Source: Ruminococcaceae bacterium UBA1425 (GTDB taxonomy: Bacteria; Bacillota; Clostridia; Oscillospirales; Acutalibacteraceae). From it: a stretch of 24,385 nt of DNA. Below, in pieces: positions 18,214 through 24,385 of the stretch (position 1 is the first letter of the stretch; every line of letters begins with the position of its first letter). Under the pieces are notes generated by a model that had not been told where the DNA came from, did not search any database, and saw only the letters and a program-made list of their open reading frames with translations. A program made the translations under genes and the position numbers. The stretch is taken from NCBI GenBank assembly GCA_002329365.1, contig DCUB01000053.1:1-24385 (forward strand), given 5' to 3'.

Positions 18214-19743
18214 ATGGATTTTAATGTAATTTCACAGGCGTTAGGTATCATCGAGACGGCTTTTGAAGGAAATGCAGAGCAGGCGGTCGACGGCGACATC
18301 ACTTTGTCCGAGTATTACCCGGACATACAACGCATTTTAAAATGCACGGTAATTCCCGGTATTACCGGCGCGCAGATGTCGGCAGACAGGATAACAGTCG
18401 ACGGTTCCGCGCTTGTAAGAGTCTTATATGTCGGTGAAGACGGTAAAATCCGCGGATTTGAGCAGACATTTCCGTTTACAAAGATTATCGAGGCAAGTGC
18501 CCTGCCCGAAGGCTCCTGCGTCAGCGTCAGGGCAAAAACAGATTACGTCAACTGCCGTGCCGCAAGCCAGCGACGCGTCAGCATTCACGGCGTGATTACT
18601 TTAAGTGTGCGTGTGCGCAGAAGGCGCAGCGACGACATCATCACCGACGCCGAGGGCGCCGGAATTCAGCTTATGCGAAAAAGCATCCCCGTTGTAAGCA
18701 TGAACGGCTGTACCGACAAAATGTTTCCGCTGAACGAGGTTGTAGATATCGGTCAGGGCAGACCGCCGATAACGCAAATAATCAGAACCTGCTCGTGTGT
18801 CACGGTAAACGATGTCAAATCAATAAGCAACAAGCTGCTGCTTAAGGGCGAGCTGCTTTCAAAGATTCTCTACTGCGCCGATTCCGACAACGGCGAGCTT
18901 ACCCTGTTCGAGCATTCAATGCCTATAAGTCAGATAATCGAAGTCGACGGCGCGACGGAGGACAGCATTTGCGACGTCAGCCTTAAGGTAGCACTTATCG
19001 AAATCACACCAAAGACGGACAGCAACGGCGAACTGCGTCTTATTGAAATAAACGCCAAGATTAGCGCCTGTGTAACAACCTGCACACAGACGGAAATCCC
19101 CGTAATTGCCGACGCCTATTCAGTAAGCCATGACCTCAAAACCGACTTCAGGCAGGCTGATATCACGGGTATGGCGGGTAATTTCAAGGAGACCTTTAAC
19201 GCAAAGGCAACAATTGACATTCCCGAATTGAAAAAGATGTACGACGTGTGGTGCGGCGACGCTACCGATTCATGCTCTGTCAGAAACTCAGAATTGGAGA
19301 TAAGCGGAAGTATACCCGTTTTCATTCTTTTCTTAAACAAGGAAAATCAGCCTGACTTCGTTGAAAAAACAATCGATTACGAGTATACAAAGAGTATTGA
19401 CATGGATGTAGAGCGCGTCAGATGCGAGCCGGACATCGCTGTTACAAACTGCTCATACATCCAAAACGGGGAAGGCAAGGTTGAAGTCCGCGCCGAATTG
19501 TCGTTGAACGCGCTTGTGCTGAATTCCCAAAGAATTAGAATTATAAACAAGTTGGAGCCGACGGAGTCCGACAAACAAATGGTCAATTCGCCCGCACTGA
19601 CAATCTACTTCACAGACGAGGACGAGGATGTCTGGAACATAGCGAGAAAATACAACACGACCGTTGACGCCATTATGCAGGAAAACGGTCTTGAGGACAG
19701 CCGCATTTATCAAAAAAGTATGCTTATGATACCAAAGGCATAG
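18214..19743 (+). CDS. sipL: SipL-like spore coat morphogenetic protein (DUF3794 repeats plus LysM)
   Basis: A 509-residue soluble protein with three DUF3794-like units (about 29-138, 175-305 and 310-438) and a C-terminal LysM domain (about 460-509; VWNIARKYNTTVDAIMQENGL then MLMIPKA). This layout matches SipL of Clostridioides difficile, whose LysM domain binds the coat ATPase SpoIVA and helps lay down the coat around the forespore. There is no signal peptide, consistent with action in the mother-cell cytoplasm. The ATG at 18214 follows AAAAGGAG (18198-18205) by eight bases. The 62-base gap after tmcAL holds no terminator. I looked there for a SigE-type promoter and found no convincing one, so mother-cell timing is inferred from the family. 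A strong terminator follows. Confidence 0.88.
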   Translation: MDFNVISQALGIIETAFEGNAEQAVDGDITLSEYYPDIQRILKCTVIPGITGAQMSADRITVDGSALVRVLYVGEDGKIRGFEQTFPFTKIIEASALPEGSCVSVRAKTDYVNCRAASQRRVSIHGVITLSVRVRRRRSDDIITDAEGAGIQLMRKSIPVVSMNGCTDKMFPLNEVVDIGQGRPPITQIIRTCSCVTVNDVKSISNKLLLKGELLSKILYCADSDNGELTLFEHSMPISQIIEVDGATEDSICDVSLKVALIEITPKTDSNGELRLIEINAKISACVTTCTQTEIPVIADAYSVSHDLKTDFRQADITGMAGNFKETFNAKATIDIPELKKMYDVWCGDATDSCSVRNSELEISGSIPVFILFLNKENQPDFVEKTIDYEYTKSIDMDVERVRCEPDIAVTNCSYIQNGEGKVEVRAELSLNALVLNSQRIRIINKLEPTESDKQMVNSPALTIYFTDEDEDVWNIARKYNTTVDAIMQENGLEDSRIYQKSMLMIPKA

Positions 19744-19761
19744 GACATATAAAACCGAAAA

Positions 19762-19794
19762 GGGCGCGCCCAACAGGGCGCGCCCGGTTTTTTT
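19762..19794. terminator. Bidirectional terminator between sipL and the nucleotide-sugar dehydrogenase
   Basis: The self-complementary decamer GGGCGCGCCC occurs at 19762-19771 and again at 19776-19785 around an AACA loop, giving a 10-bp GC-only stem. GGTTTTTTT follows on the plus strand. On the minus strand the stem is followed by TTTTCGGTTTT. It lies 19 bases after the sipL stop and just past the dehydrogenase stop at 19801, so it can serve both convergent genes. Confidence 0.92.
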
Positions 19795-19800
19795 GTTCTT

Positions 19801-21111
19801 TTACAACCTCCAGTAATAATAGCCGCGGGATTCGTATTTTTCCCTGTCAAGCACTCCCTTTACGTCAAATAAAACGCGTCTGTCGGGCGGGGTTTTTCCG
19901 AAAAAAGCGGAAAAATCTGTGTTTATTAGCTCATTATGCGGAACGGCAAACACAACGGCGTCCATATCGGTTATCTCGCTTTGCTCCGTCAGCCTTATAC
20001 CGTATTCCAGAAAAACCTCCTCGCCGTCAGCAGCTGGGTCCGATACCAAAGGCCCGATGCCGTATTCCCGCAGCTCGTTGTAAATATCTATTACCCTTGT
20101 GTTTCGCGTATCAGGACAATTTTCCTTGAATGTGAAGCCTAATATCGCAACCGAAGCGTTTTTTATCTGAACATCCTTCCGGATAAGCGCCTTTACAAGG
20201 TTTTCGGCAACGTATTTACCCATTTCGTCGTTTATCATCCTGCCGGAAAGGATAATTCTGCTGTGATAACCGAGCTGTTCGGCTTTATATGTCAGATAAT
20301 ACGGGTCGACGCCGATGCAGTGACCGCCGACGAGGCCGGGCGTAAACCTCAGAAAGTTCCATTTTGTGCCCGCCGCCTCAAGAACGGACTTTGTGTCGAT
20401 ACCCATTTTGTTGAAAATAATCGAAAGCTCGTTCATAAAGGCGATGTTTATGTCGCGCTGGCTGTTTTCGATAACCTTTGCCGCCTCGGCAACCTTTATT
20501 GACGGCGCGCGGTAAACTCCCGCGTCCGCGACAAGCTCATATACGCGCGCGACGGTGCCGAGCGTCTCCGCGTCCATGCCGGATACAACCTTGACTATGT
20601 TTTCGAGCCTGTGAACCTTATCGCCGGGATTTATCCTCTCGGGAGAATAGCCGACCTTGAAATCGACGCCGCAGACAAGCCCCGATTCACGTTCAAGCAG
20701 CGGCACGCAGATTTCCTCCGTTACCCCGGGGTACACCGTAGACTCATAAACCACAACGCTGCCGGCGGTAAGATTCCTGCCGAGCACTATTGATGCGCTT
20801 TCAACATAAGAGAGGTCGGGGGAATGGTCGGCTCTGACAGGCGTCGGCACGGCAACTATGTGAAATTTCGCGTCGCGAAGCTTTGTTTCGTCGGAGGTGA
20901 AAAAAACGGAGCAGCAGGCTACAGCATCGTCGCCAACCTCCTTTGTGCCGTCCTTTCCCGATTTATACATTTCGACCTTTTTCGGGTTTTTGTCAAAGCC
21001 TATTACACGTACCTTTCGGGAAAAAGCGACGGCAATCGGCAGTCCGACATATCCGAGCCCGATTAGGGAAACAGCCTCCCTGCCGCTTATTATGTCTTCA
21101 TAAAGACTCAA
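19801..21111 (-). CDS. Nucleotide-sugar dehydrogenase (UDP-N-acetylhexosamine 6-dehydrogenase, TviB/WbpO-like)
   Basis: A 436-residue NAD-dependent enzyme of the UDP-glucose/GDP-mannose dehydrogenase family, which oxidises C6 of a UDP-sugar to a uronic acid for capsule or wall polysaccharide. The Rossmann motif GLGYVG is at 18-23. IVAVPTPV and YESTVYPGVTEE are family blocks. The catalytic Cys265 lies in GLVGGHCIGVDPYYLTYKAEQLGYH, a form more like TviB/WbpO (UDP-GlcNAc/GalNAc) than UDP-glucose dehydrogenase, and FKENCPDTRNTR follows. The start is TTG at 21111, six bases after GGGAGGG (21124-21118). A longer in-frame start at 21180 would lie upstream of the apparent -10 box. No glycosyltransferase or epimerase is in the window, so this gene stands alone. 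Enzyme class is certain, sugar specificity is inferred. Confidence 0.93.
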   Translation of the reverse strand: MSLYEDIISGREAVSLIGLGYVGLPIAVAFSRKVRVIGFDKNPKKVEMYKSGKDGTKEVGDDAVACCSVFFTSDETKLRDAKFHIVAVPTPVRADHSPDLSYVESASIVLGRNLTAGSVVVYESTVYPGVTEEICVPLLERESGLVCGVDFKVGYSPERINPGDKVHRLENIVKVVSGMDAETLGTVARVYELVADAGVYRAPSIKVAEAAKVIENSQRDINIAFMNELSIIFNKMGIDTKSVLEAAGTKWNFLRFTPGLVGGHCIGVDPYYLTYKAEQLGYHSRIILSGRMINDEMGKYVAENLVKALIRKDVQIKNASVAILGFTFKENCPDTRNTRVIDIYNELREYGIGPLVSDPAADGEEVFLEYGIRLTEQSEITDMDAVVFAVPHNELINTDFSAFFGKTPPDRRVLFDVKGVLDREKYESRGYYYWRL

Positions 21112-21150
21112 AACGAACCCTCCCGTAACAGTCAGCTTATTACACCGTTT

Positions 21151-21180
21151 ATTATAACACGTTATTGTCTTTAACCGCAA
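21151..21180 (-). promoter_or_regulatory. Probable promoter of the nucleotide-sugar dehydrogenase
   Basis: On the minus strand a perfect TATAAT (21156-21151) lies 18 bases after a weak -35 candidate TTGCGG (21180-21175). The start would be near 21145, about 33 bases before the TTG codon. The -10 box is convincing, the -35 is not. Confidence 0.5.
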
Positions 21181-21321
21181 TGATATAAATAAAAAATATA
21201 ACTAATCATATGGCACACGGAATAACCTTCGCGGCAGTGTCAATAATTATCATAACGCCTTTGATGAAAAAACAGACGAAAATCAAAGAGCCGTTCATAA
21301 CACTTGCGGGAGGTTTGCGTA

Positions 21322-22092
21322 TTGCAGTATAACAAAGTCGAAATCTGCGGCGTCAATACTGCCAAGCTCAAGGTATTAAAGGAATCGGAAAAAACCGTGC
21401 TTCTGCAAAAAGTCAAGGAAGGTGACAAAAAGGCAAGAGAGGAGCTGATTAACGGCAATCTGCGGCTTGTTCTCAGCGTTATCCAGCGTTTTACAAACAG
21501 GGGAGAGAACTTAGACGACCTTTTTCAGGTCGGCTGCATCGGGCTTATAAAAGCAATTGACAACTTTGACATTTCGCAAAACGTCCGCTTTTCGACCTAC
21601 GCCGTTCCCATGATAATCGGCGAGATACGGCGATATCTGCGCGACAACAATTCCGTTCGCGTAAGCCGTTCAATGCGCGACACCGCGTACCACGCAATGC
21701 AGGTCAAGGAGCAGCTGTTAAACAAATTAGGACGCGACCCGACCGTTGAGGAAATCGCCGGGCAGATGCAGCTTAAAAAGGAGGATGTGGTTCTGGCGCT
21801 TGAGTCGATTGTCGAGCCTGTTTCGCTTTTTGAACCTGTATATTCGGACGGAGGGGACACTATTTATGTCATGGACCAGATAGGCGACAAGAACACCGAC
21901 GAGAGCTGGCTTGACGAAATCGTACTGAAGCAGGCGATAAAGGAGCTGAACCCCCGCGAAAAGCGGATTCTGTACCTCCGTTTTCTTATGGGAAAGACGC
22001 AGATGGAGGTAGCAGAGGAAATCGGAATTTCGCAGGCGCAGGTGTCAAGGCTGGAAAAATGCGCCATAAAGCAGATAAAAAACAAGAACTGA
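21322..22092 (+). CDS. sigG: RNA polymerase late forespore sigma factor SigG
   Basis: A 256-residue sigma-70 family factor. The N-terminus YNKVEICGVNTAKLKVLK is diagnostic of sigma-G (NKVEICGV in Bacillus SigG). Region 2 includes NGNLRLVLSVIQRF, DDLFQVGCIGLIKAIDNFD and FSTYAVPMIIGEIRRYLRDNN, and region 4 includes GKTQMEVAEEIGISQAQVSRLEK, the helix-turn-helix that reads the -35 box. SigG directs late gene expression in the forespore. I take the TTG at 21322, eight bases after GGGAGG (21308-21313). The in-frame TTG at 21304 would place that site inside the coding sequence. In Bacilli and many Clostridia sigG follows spoIIGA-sigE. Here the upstream gene is a divergent dehydrogenase, so it is monocistronic or nearly so. 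I found no convincing SigF or SigG promoter upstream. Confidence 0.96.
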   Translation: MQYNKVEICGVNTAKLKVLKESEKTVLLQKVKEGDKKAREELINGNLRLVLSVIQRFTNRGENLDDLFQVGCIGLIKAIDNFDISQNVRFSTYAVPMIIGEIRRYLRDNNSVRVSRSMRDTAYHAMQVKEQLLNKLGRDPTVEEIAGQMQLKKEDVVLALESIVEPVSLFEPVYSDGGDTIYVMDQIGDKNTDESWLDEIVLKQAIKELNPREKRILYLRFLMGKTQMEVAEEIGISQAQVSRLEKCAIKQIKNKN

Positions 22093-22123
22093 CAGATAAA
22101 AGCAATAATTTTCATTTAAAATG

Positions 22124-22152
22124 TTTACAATCGGCGATATAATTGTTATCAT
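22124..22152 (+). promoter_or_regulatory. Sigma-A type promoter of nagB
   Basis: TTTACA (22124-22129), 17 bases, TATCAT (22147-22152), each one mismatch from consensus. Initiation would fall near 22159, just before a long inverted repeat at 22166-22216. This makes nagB independent of sigG despite the 148-base gap lacking a terminator. Confidence 0.6.
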
Positions 22153-22165
22153 ATTAGTATATTAT

Positions 22166-22216
22166 GGGTTGCACGTTTAAAGCCTTATGTTAATATTAAG
22201 GCTGCATCGTGAGCCC
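22166..22216 (+). promoter_or_regulatory. Two-tier hairpin in the nagB leader
   Basis: The outer stem pairs GGGTTGCACG (22166-22175) with CGTGAGCCC (22208-22216), nine pairs with one T-G wobble and G22171 bulged. The inner stem pairs AGCCTTA (22181-22187) with TAAGGCT (22197-22203) around a nine-base loop. It starts a few bases after the predicted transcription start and ends 10 bases before the GGGGGA ribosome site, with no U tract, so it is not a terminator. It could stabilise the message, bind a regulator as RNA, or act as a DNA operator. It matches no riboswitch class I know. Confidence 0.55.
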
Positions 22217-22240
22217 TTACATAAACGGGGGAATGAAAAA

Positions 22241-22963
22241 ATGAAGGTATTGATTTTTGACACCGAAAAAGAAATAGGAGATGCAGCAGGCAAAATATTT
22301 GTGGATTTAGTCAAGGCAAAAAGCAACGCGGTCATCGGTTTTGCAACGGGCATGACGCCGGTTCCTACATACAACTATATGGCTGAGGAATATTCAAAGG
22401 GCAATGTCAGCTTCAGGGATATCACAACGTTCAACCTCGACGAGTATTGCGACCTGCCCAGAGAGCATAAAAACAGCTTTTACATGTTCATGATGGACAA
22501 CCTGTTTTCGCGTATAGACGTTAAACCGGAAAATATAAATTTCCTTGACGGAAACGCGGCGGACCCGGAGGCGGAGAGCAAGCGCTACGCCGAAGCTATC
22601 ATAAAGGCCGGCGGCATTGACATTCAGTTCCTCGGGATCGGCAGAAACGGTCATATAGGCTTCAACGAGCCTGCCGGGGCTTTTACGGACGAGGCGTTCA
22701 AGGTCAGGCTGACCGACAGCACAATCGAGGCAAATTCCGTTTACTTCGACGACGTGCCCATGCCGCGTTATGCGATGACAATGGGCATCGGCTCCATTAT
22801 GAGAGCCGGAAAGATTGTTTTTGTCGCCACGGGTAAAGCTAAGGCGCAGGCTGTAAAAGCGATGATTCAGGGTGAGGTTACTCCGAAGTGTCCCGCCTCA
22901 ATTCTTCAGCAGCATAAAGACGTTACGGTGTTTCTTGACAGAGATGCCGCCTCCCTTTTATGA
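22241..22963 (+). CDS. nagB: Glucosamine-6-phosphate deaminase
   Basis: A 240-residue cytoplasmic enzyme that converts glucosamine 6-phosphate to fructose 6-phosphate and ammonia, letting the cell use amino sugars from chitin, mucin or peptidoglycan. FATGMTPVPTY (34-44) is the phosphate loop. FNLDEY holds the catalytic Asp67, and GRNGHIGFNEP holds His138 and Glu143. Asn136 takes the place of the E. coli Asp141, as in other Firmicute NagB proteins. Length is normal for Firmicute NagB and shorter than the E. coli form. The ATG at 22241 follows GGGGGA (22227-22232) by eight bases, so the in-frame start at 22187, which falls inside the hairpin, is rejected. No nagA is adjacent. It is followed after six bases by the DnaD-domain gene. 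Confidence 0.96.
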   Translation: MKVLIFDTEKEIGDAAGKIFVDLVKAKSNAVIGFATGMTPVPTYNYMAEEYSKGNVSFRDITTFNLDEYCDLPREHKNSFYMFMMDNLFSRIDVKPENINFLDGNAADPEAESKRYAEAIIKAGGIDIQFLGIGRNGHIGFNEPAGAFTDEAFKVRLTDSTIEANSVYFDDVPMPRYAMTMGIGSIMRAGKIVFVATGKAKAQAVKAMIQGEVTPKCPASILQQHKDVTVFLDRDAASLL

Positions 22964-22969
22964 TGTGAA

Positions 22970-23992
22970 ATGAAAATCAACGTAAATCCTTCCTTGCAGT
23001 GGGGCGCGGTTTTTCAGGTTCCCGCCGCCGTTGTCGACAAATACTTAAAAATAGCAAGCCCGGAGCAGATTAAAGCCCTGCTCTGGGTACTTCGTCATGC
23101 GTCCGACTCTCCGGAGCTTTCGGAGCTTTGCGCCGTGCTTAAATGCGAAGAGGGCGACGGAAGGGATTACTTAAAATTCTGGGAGGAGCTCGGAATACTG
23201 CTTTGTGACGACGCTTACAATCAGCGTCCGTCACCGCCGTCCTTAAAGTCCGCTGACGCAAAAAATACCAAGAAGCCTCAGAAGCCGCCTCTTGAGCCTA
23301 TACCGCTCATTAACCCCACAAGCGAACAGATACTCGCCCGTGCAAACGAGTCGCCCGAAATTGCTTTTCTGTTCAACGAGTCGCAGAAGAAATTAGGGCG
23401 CACGGTAGGCTACGACACGCAATGCGTACTTTTAATGCTTCACGACCAGTACGGGCTGCCCGTCGAGGTCATTCTGATGATTATAGAATACTGCGTTTCC
23501 GTTAACAAAGCGTCTGTAGCTTACATATCGGCTGTGGGCAGGGACTGGGCGGAAAAGGAAATCGACTCAATCGAAAAGGCCGACGAGCAGGTTGAAATCC
23601 TTCGCCGCTGCAACGGTATCTGGAAGGAATTTGCGGCAATGGCGGGAATCTCAAATCCACGTCCCACCTCCGTTCAGTCGGAATATCTCAGAACGTGGAC
23701 ATACGAGCTTTCATTCAGCGTCGATATGATTTTCCTTGCATACGAGGAAATGGCAAACCACTGCGCAAAGCTCAGCTTTGCCTACATTAACAAGGTGCTT
23801 ACGAACTGGTACGACAGCGGTTTAAAAACGCCGTCCGACGTCGCCGAGGCGGCAAAAAAGCGCAGCGAAAAGAAAAGCTCTTCAAAGCGTGAAAAGTCCG
23901 CAAACAAAAACGACGCTTCATATGATATTGAGGAGTATAAGCGAAGCACAATTCAGGACCCGATAGTCTATAAAAAGAGGAATAAAAAGTAA
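22970..23992 (+). CDS. DnaD-domain replication initiation protein
   Basis: A 340-residue protein of the DnaD/DnaB primosome family, which helps recruit the helicase loader at origins and stalled forks. Residues about 1-90 form a winged-helix-like N-terminus (PEQIKALLWVLRHASDSPELSELCAVL). A Pro/Lys-rich linker (about 84-120) follows, then two DnaB_2-type helical units whose hallmarks are YISAVGRDWAEKEIDSI and YINKVLTNWYDSGLKTPSDV. The C-terminus is lysine-rich and probably disordered or DNA-binding. The ATG at 22970 lies six bases after the nagB stop with no clear Shine-Dalgarno sequence, so it may depend on ribosomes finishing nagB. The helicase-loader-like gene follows 24 bases later, supporting a primosome function. 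Confidence 0.88.
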   Translation: MKINVNPSLQWGAVFQVPAAVVDKYLKIASPEQIKALLWVLRHASDSPELSELCAVLKCEEGDGRDYLKFWEELGILLCDDAYNQRPSPPSLKSADAKNTKKPQKPPLEPIPLINPTSEQILARANESPEIAFLFNESQKKLGRTVGYDTQCVLLMLHDQYGLPVEVILMIIEYCVSVNKASVAYISAVGRDWAEKEIDSIEKADEQVEILRRCNGIWKEFAAMAGISNPRPTSVQSEYLRTWTYELSFSVDMIFLAYEEMANHCAKLSFAYINKVLTNWYDSGLKTPSDVAEAAKKRSEKKSSSKREKSANKNDASYDIEEYKRSTIQDPIVYKKRNKK

Positions 23993-24016
23993 AAATTATC
24001 GAAAGCCGGTGAGCCT

Positions 24017-24385
24017 GTGGGATACGACAGCAGCATTTATATTCTTGCCGACGAAGAGCTTAAACGTCGCAAAAGCAAGGCGGAAAGAGAGCAGAGCCTG
24101 CGCTTCGGCGAGGCGGTTTTGAAAATACCGGAATTAGCTTCTGTTGAAAAAGAGATTTCATCTGCCGGTCTTCTGCTTGTCAAGGCTGTCGGCATGGGGC
24201 AGGACGCGCAGAGATATATAGAAGACCTTGCAAAGAAAAACCTTGCCGCCCAAAAAAAGCGCAAGGAGCTTTTAAAAGACGCAGGGTTCCCGGCCGATTA
24301 TCTTGATGTCCGCTATTCGTGCCCGGAGTGTATGGATACAGGCTTTGTTGAGGGCATACGCTGTGGCTGTTACGGCAGGCTTCTT
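24017..24385 (+). CDS. DnaI/DnaC-like helicase loader ATPase, N-terminal part (runs off the window)
   Basis: The first 123 codons of an open frame that continues past the end of the window. From the GTG at 24017 it reads MGYDSSIYILADEELKRRKS. A charged helical stretch (about 13-90) follows, then YSCPECMDTGF and IRCGC, a CxxC...CxC cluster (C102, C105, C116, C118) like the zinc site before the AAA+ domain of DnaI-type loaders. The Walker motifs would lie outside the window. The ribosome site is weak (GGTGAG at 24008-24013). Position just after the DnaD-domain gene supports the call, since these two are commonly paired in Clostridia. Confidence 0.8.
   Translation, partial: MGYDSSIYILADEELKRRKSKAEREQSLRFGEAVLKIPELASVEKEISSAGLLLVKAVGMGQDAQRYIEDLAKKNLAAQKKRKELLKDAGFPADYLDVRYSCPECMDTGFVEGIRCGCYGRLL

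Noticed and set aside
19762..19785. Repeated GGGCGCGCCC as a recombination or regulatory repeat
   Set aside because: Its place between two convergent stops, with T-rich tails on both sides, is fully explained by a bidirectional terminator.
21181..21321. SigF or SigG promoter upstream of sigG
   Set aside because: CATA-containing stretches are present, but none pairs with a suitable -35 box at proper spacing.
22166..22216. nagB leader hairpin as a glmS-type ribozyme or terminator
   Set aside because: The glmS ribozyme controls glmS rather than nagB and its core is not visible. There is no U tract after the stem, so it is not an intrinsic terminator.
1..24385. Mobile elements, prophage, CRISPR or toxin-antitoxin genes
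   Set aside because: No transposase, integrase, direct-repeat array, attachment site or small paired toxin-like genes are seen. The genes are intact and read as core or stable accessory chromosome.

Overview
The window looks like chromosome from an endospore-forming Firmicute of class Clostridia. The evidence is a sporulation sigma factor (SigG), a SipL-type spore-coat protein with DUF3794 repeats and a LysM domain (the SipL arrangement is known from Clostridia), a DnaD-domain protein followed by a DnaI/DnaC-like loader, strong purine-rich ribosome binding sites, and repeated use of TTG starts. Base composition looks moderate. I infer a gut or anaerobic Oscillospirales-like organism from the style of the secreted proteins, but no taxonomic marker settles this. 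No phage, transposon, CRISPR, tRNA or rRNA is visible, and no stretch above about 210 bases lacks a gene.

Layout: (1) 1-1021, a uroporphyrinogen-decarboxylase-family protein with its own terminator. (2) 1036-8092, a near-consensus sigma-A promoter driving a 2330-residue secreted subtilisin-like protease with many C-terminal modules. (3) 8112-9517, acetate kinase on the minus strand. Its promoter shares a -10 region with the promoter of the divergent gene. (4) 9548-11722, a secreted parallel beta-helix protein, possibly a carbohydrate-active enzyme. (5) 11830-16931, a tightly coupled four-gene ABC-2 transporter operon resembling GldA-GldF-GldG of Bacteroidetes, plus a DUF4340 protein. (6) 16955-19743, TmcAL (tRNA-Met cytidine acetate ligase) and SipL in the same direction with no visible terminator between them, so they may extend the transporter operon. 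(7) 19762-21111, a bidirectional terminator and a convergent nucleotide-sugar dehydrogenase. (8) 21322-22092, sigG. (9) 22124-22963, nagB with a structured leader. (10) 22970-24385, a DnaD-domain protein and the first 123 codons of a DnaI/DnaC-like ATPase that runs off the end.

Several genes fit a shared picture. The secreted protease and beta-helix protein would act outside the cell on host, dietary or microbial polymers. NagB feeds amino sugars into glycolysis, AckA makes ATP from acetyl phosphate, and TmcAL consumes acetate and ATP for tRNA modification. SigG and SipL belong to forespore transcription and coat assembly. The least understood parts are the Gld-like/DUF4340 operon and a roughly 300-residue, probably helical segment inside the giant protease. 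These are the best candidates for undescribed biology, although each is built partly from known families.
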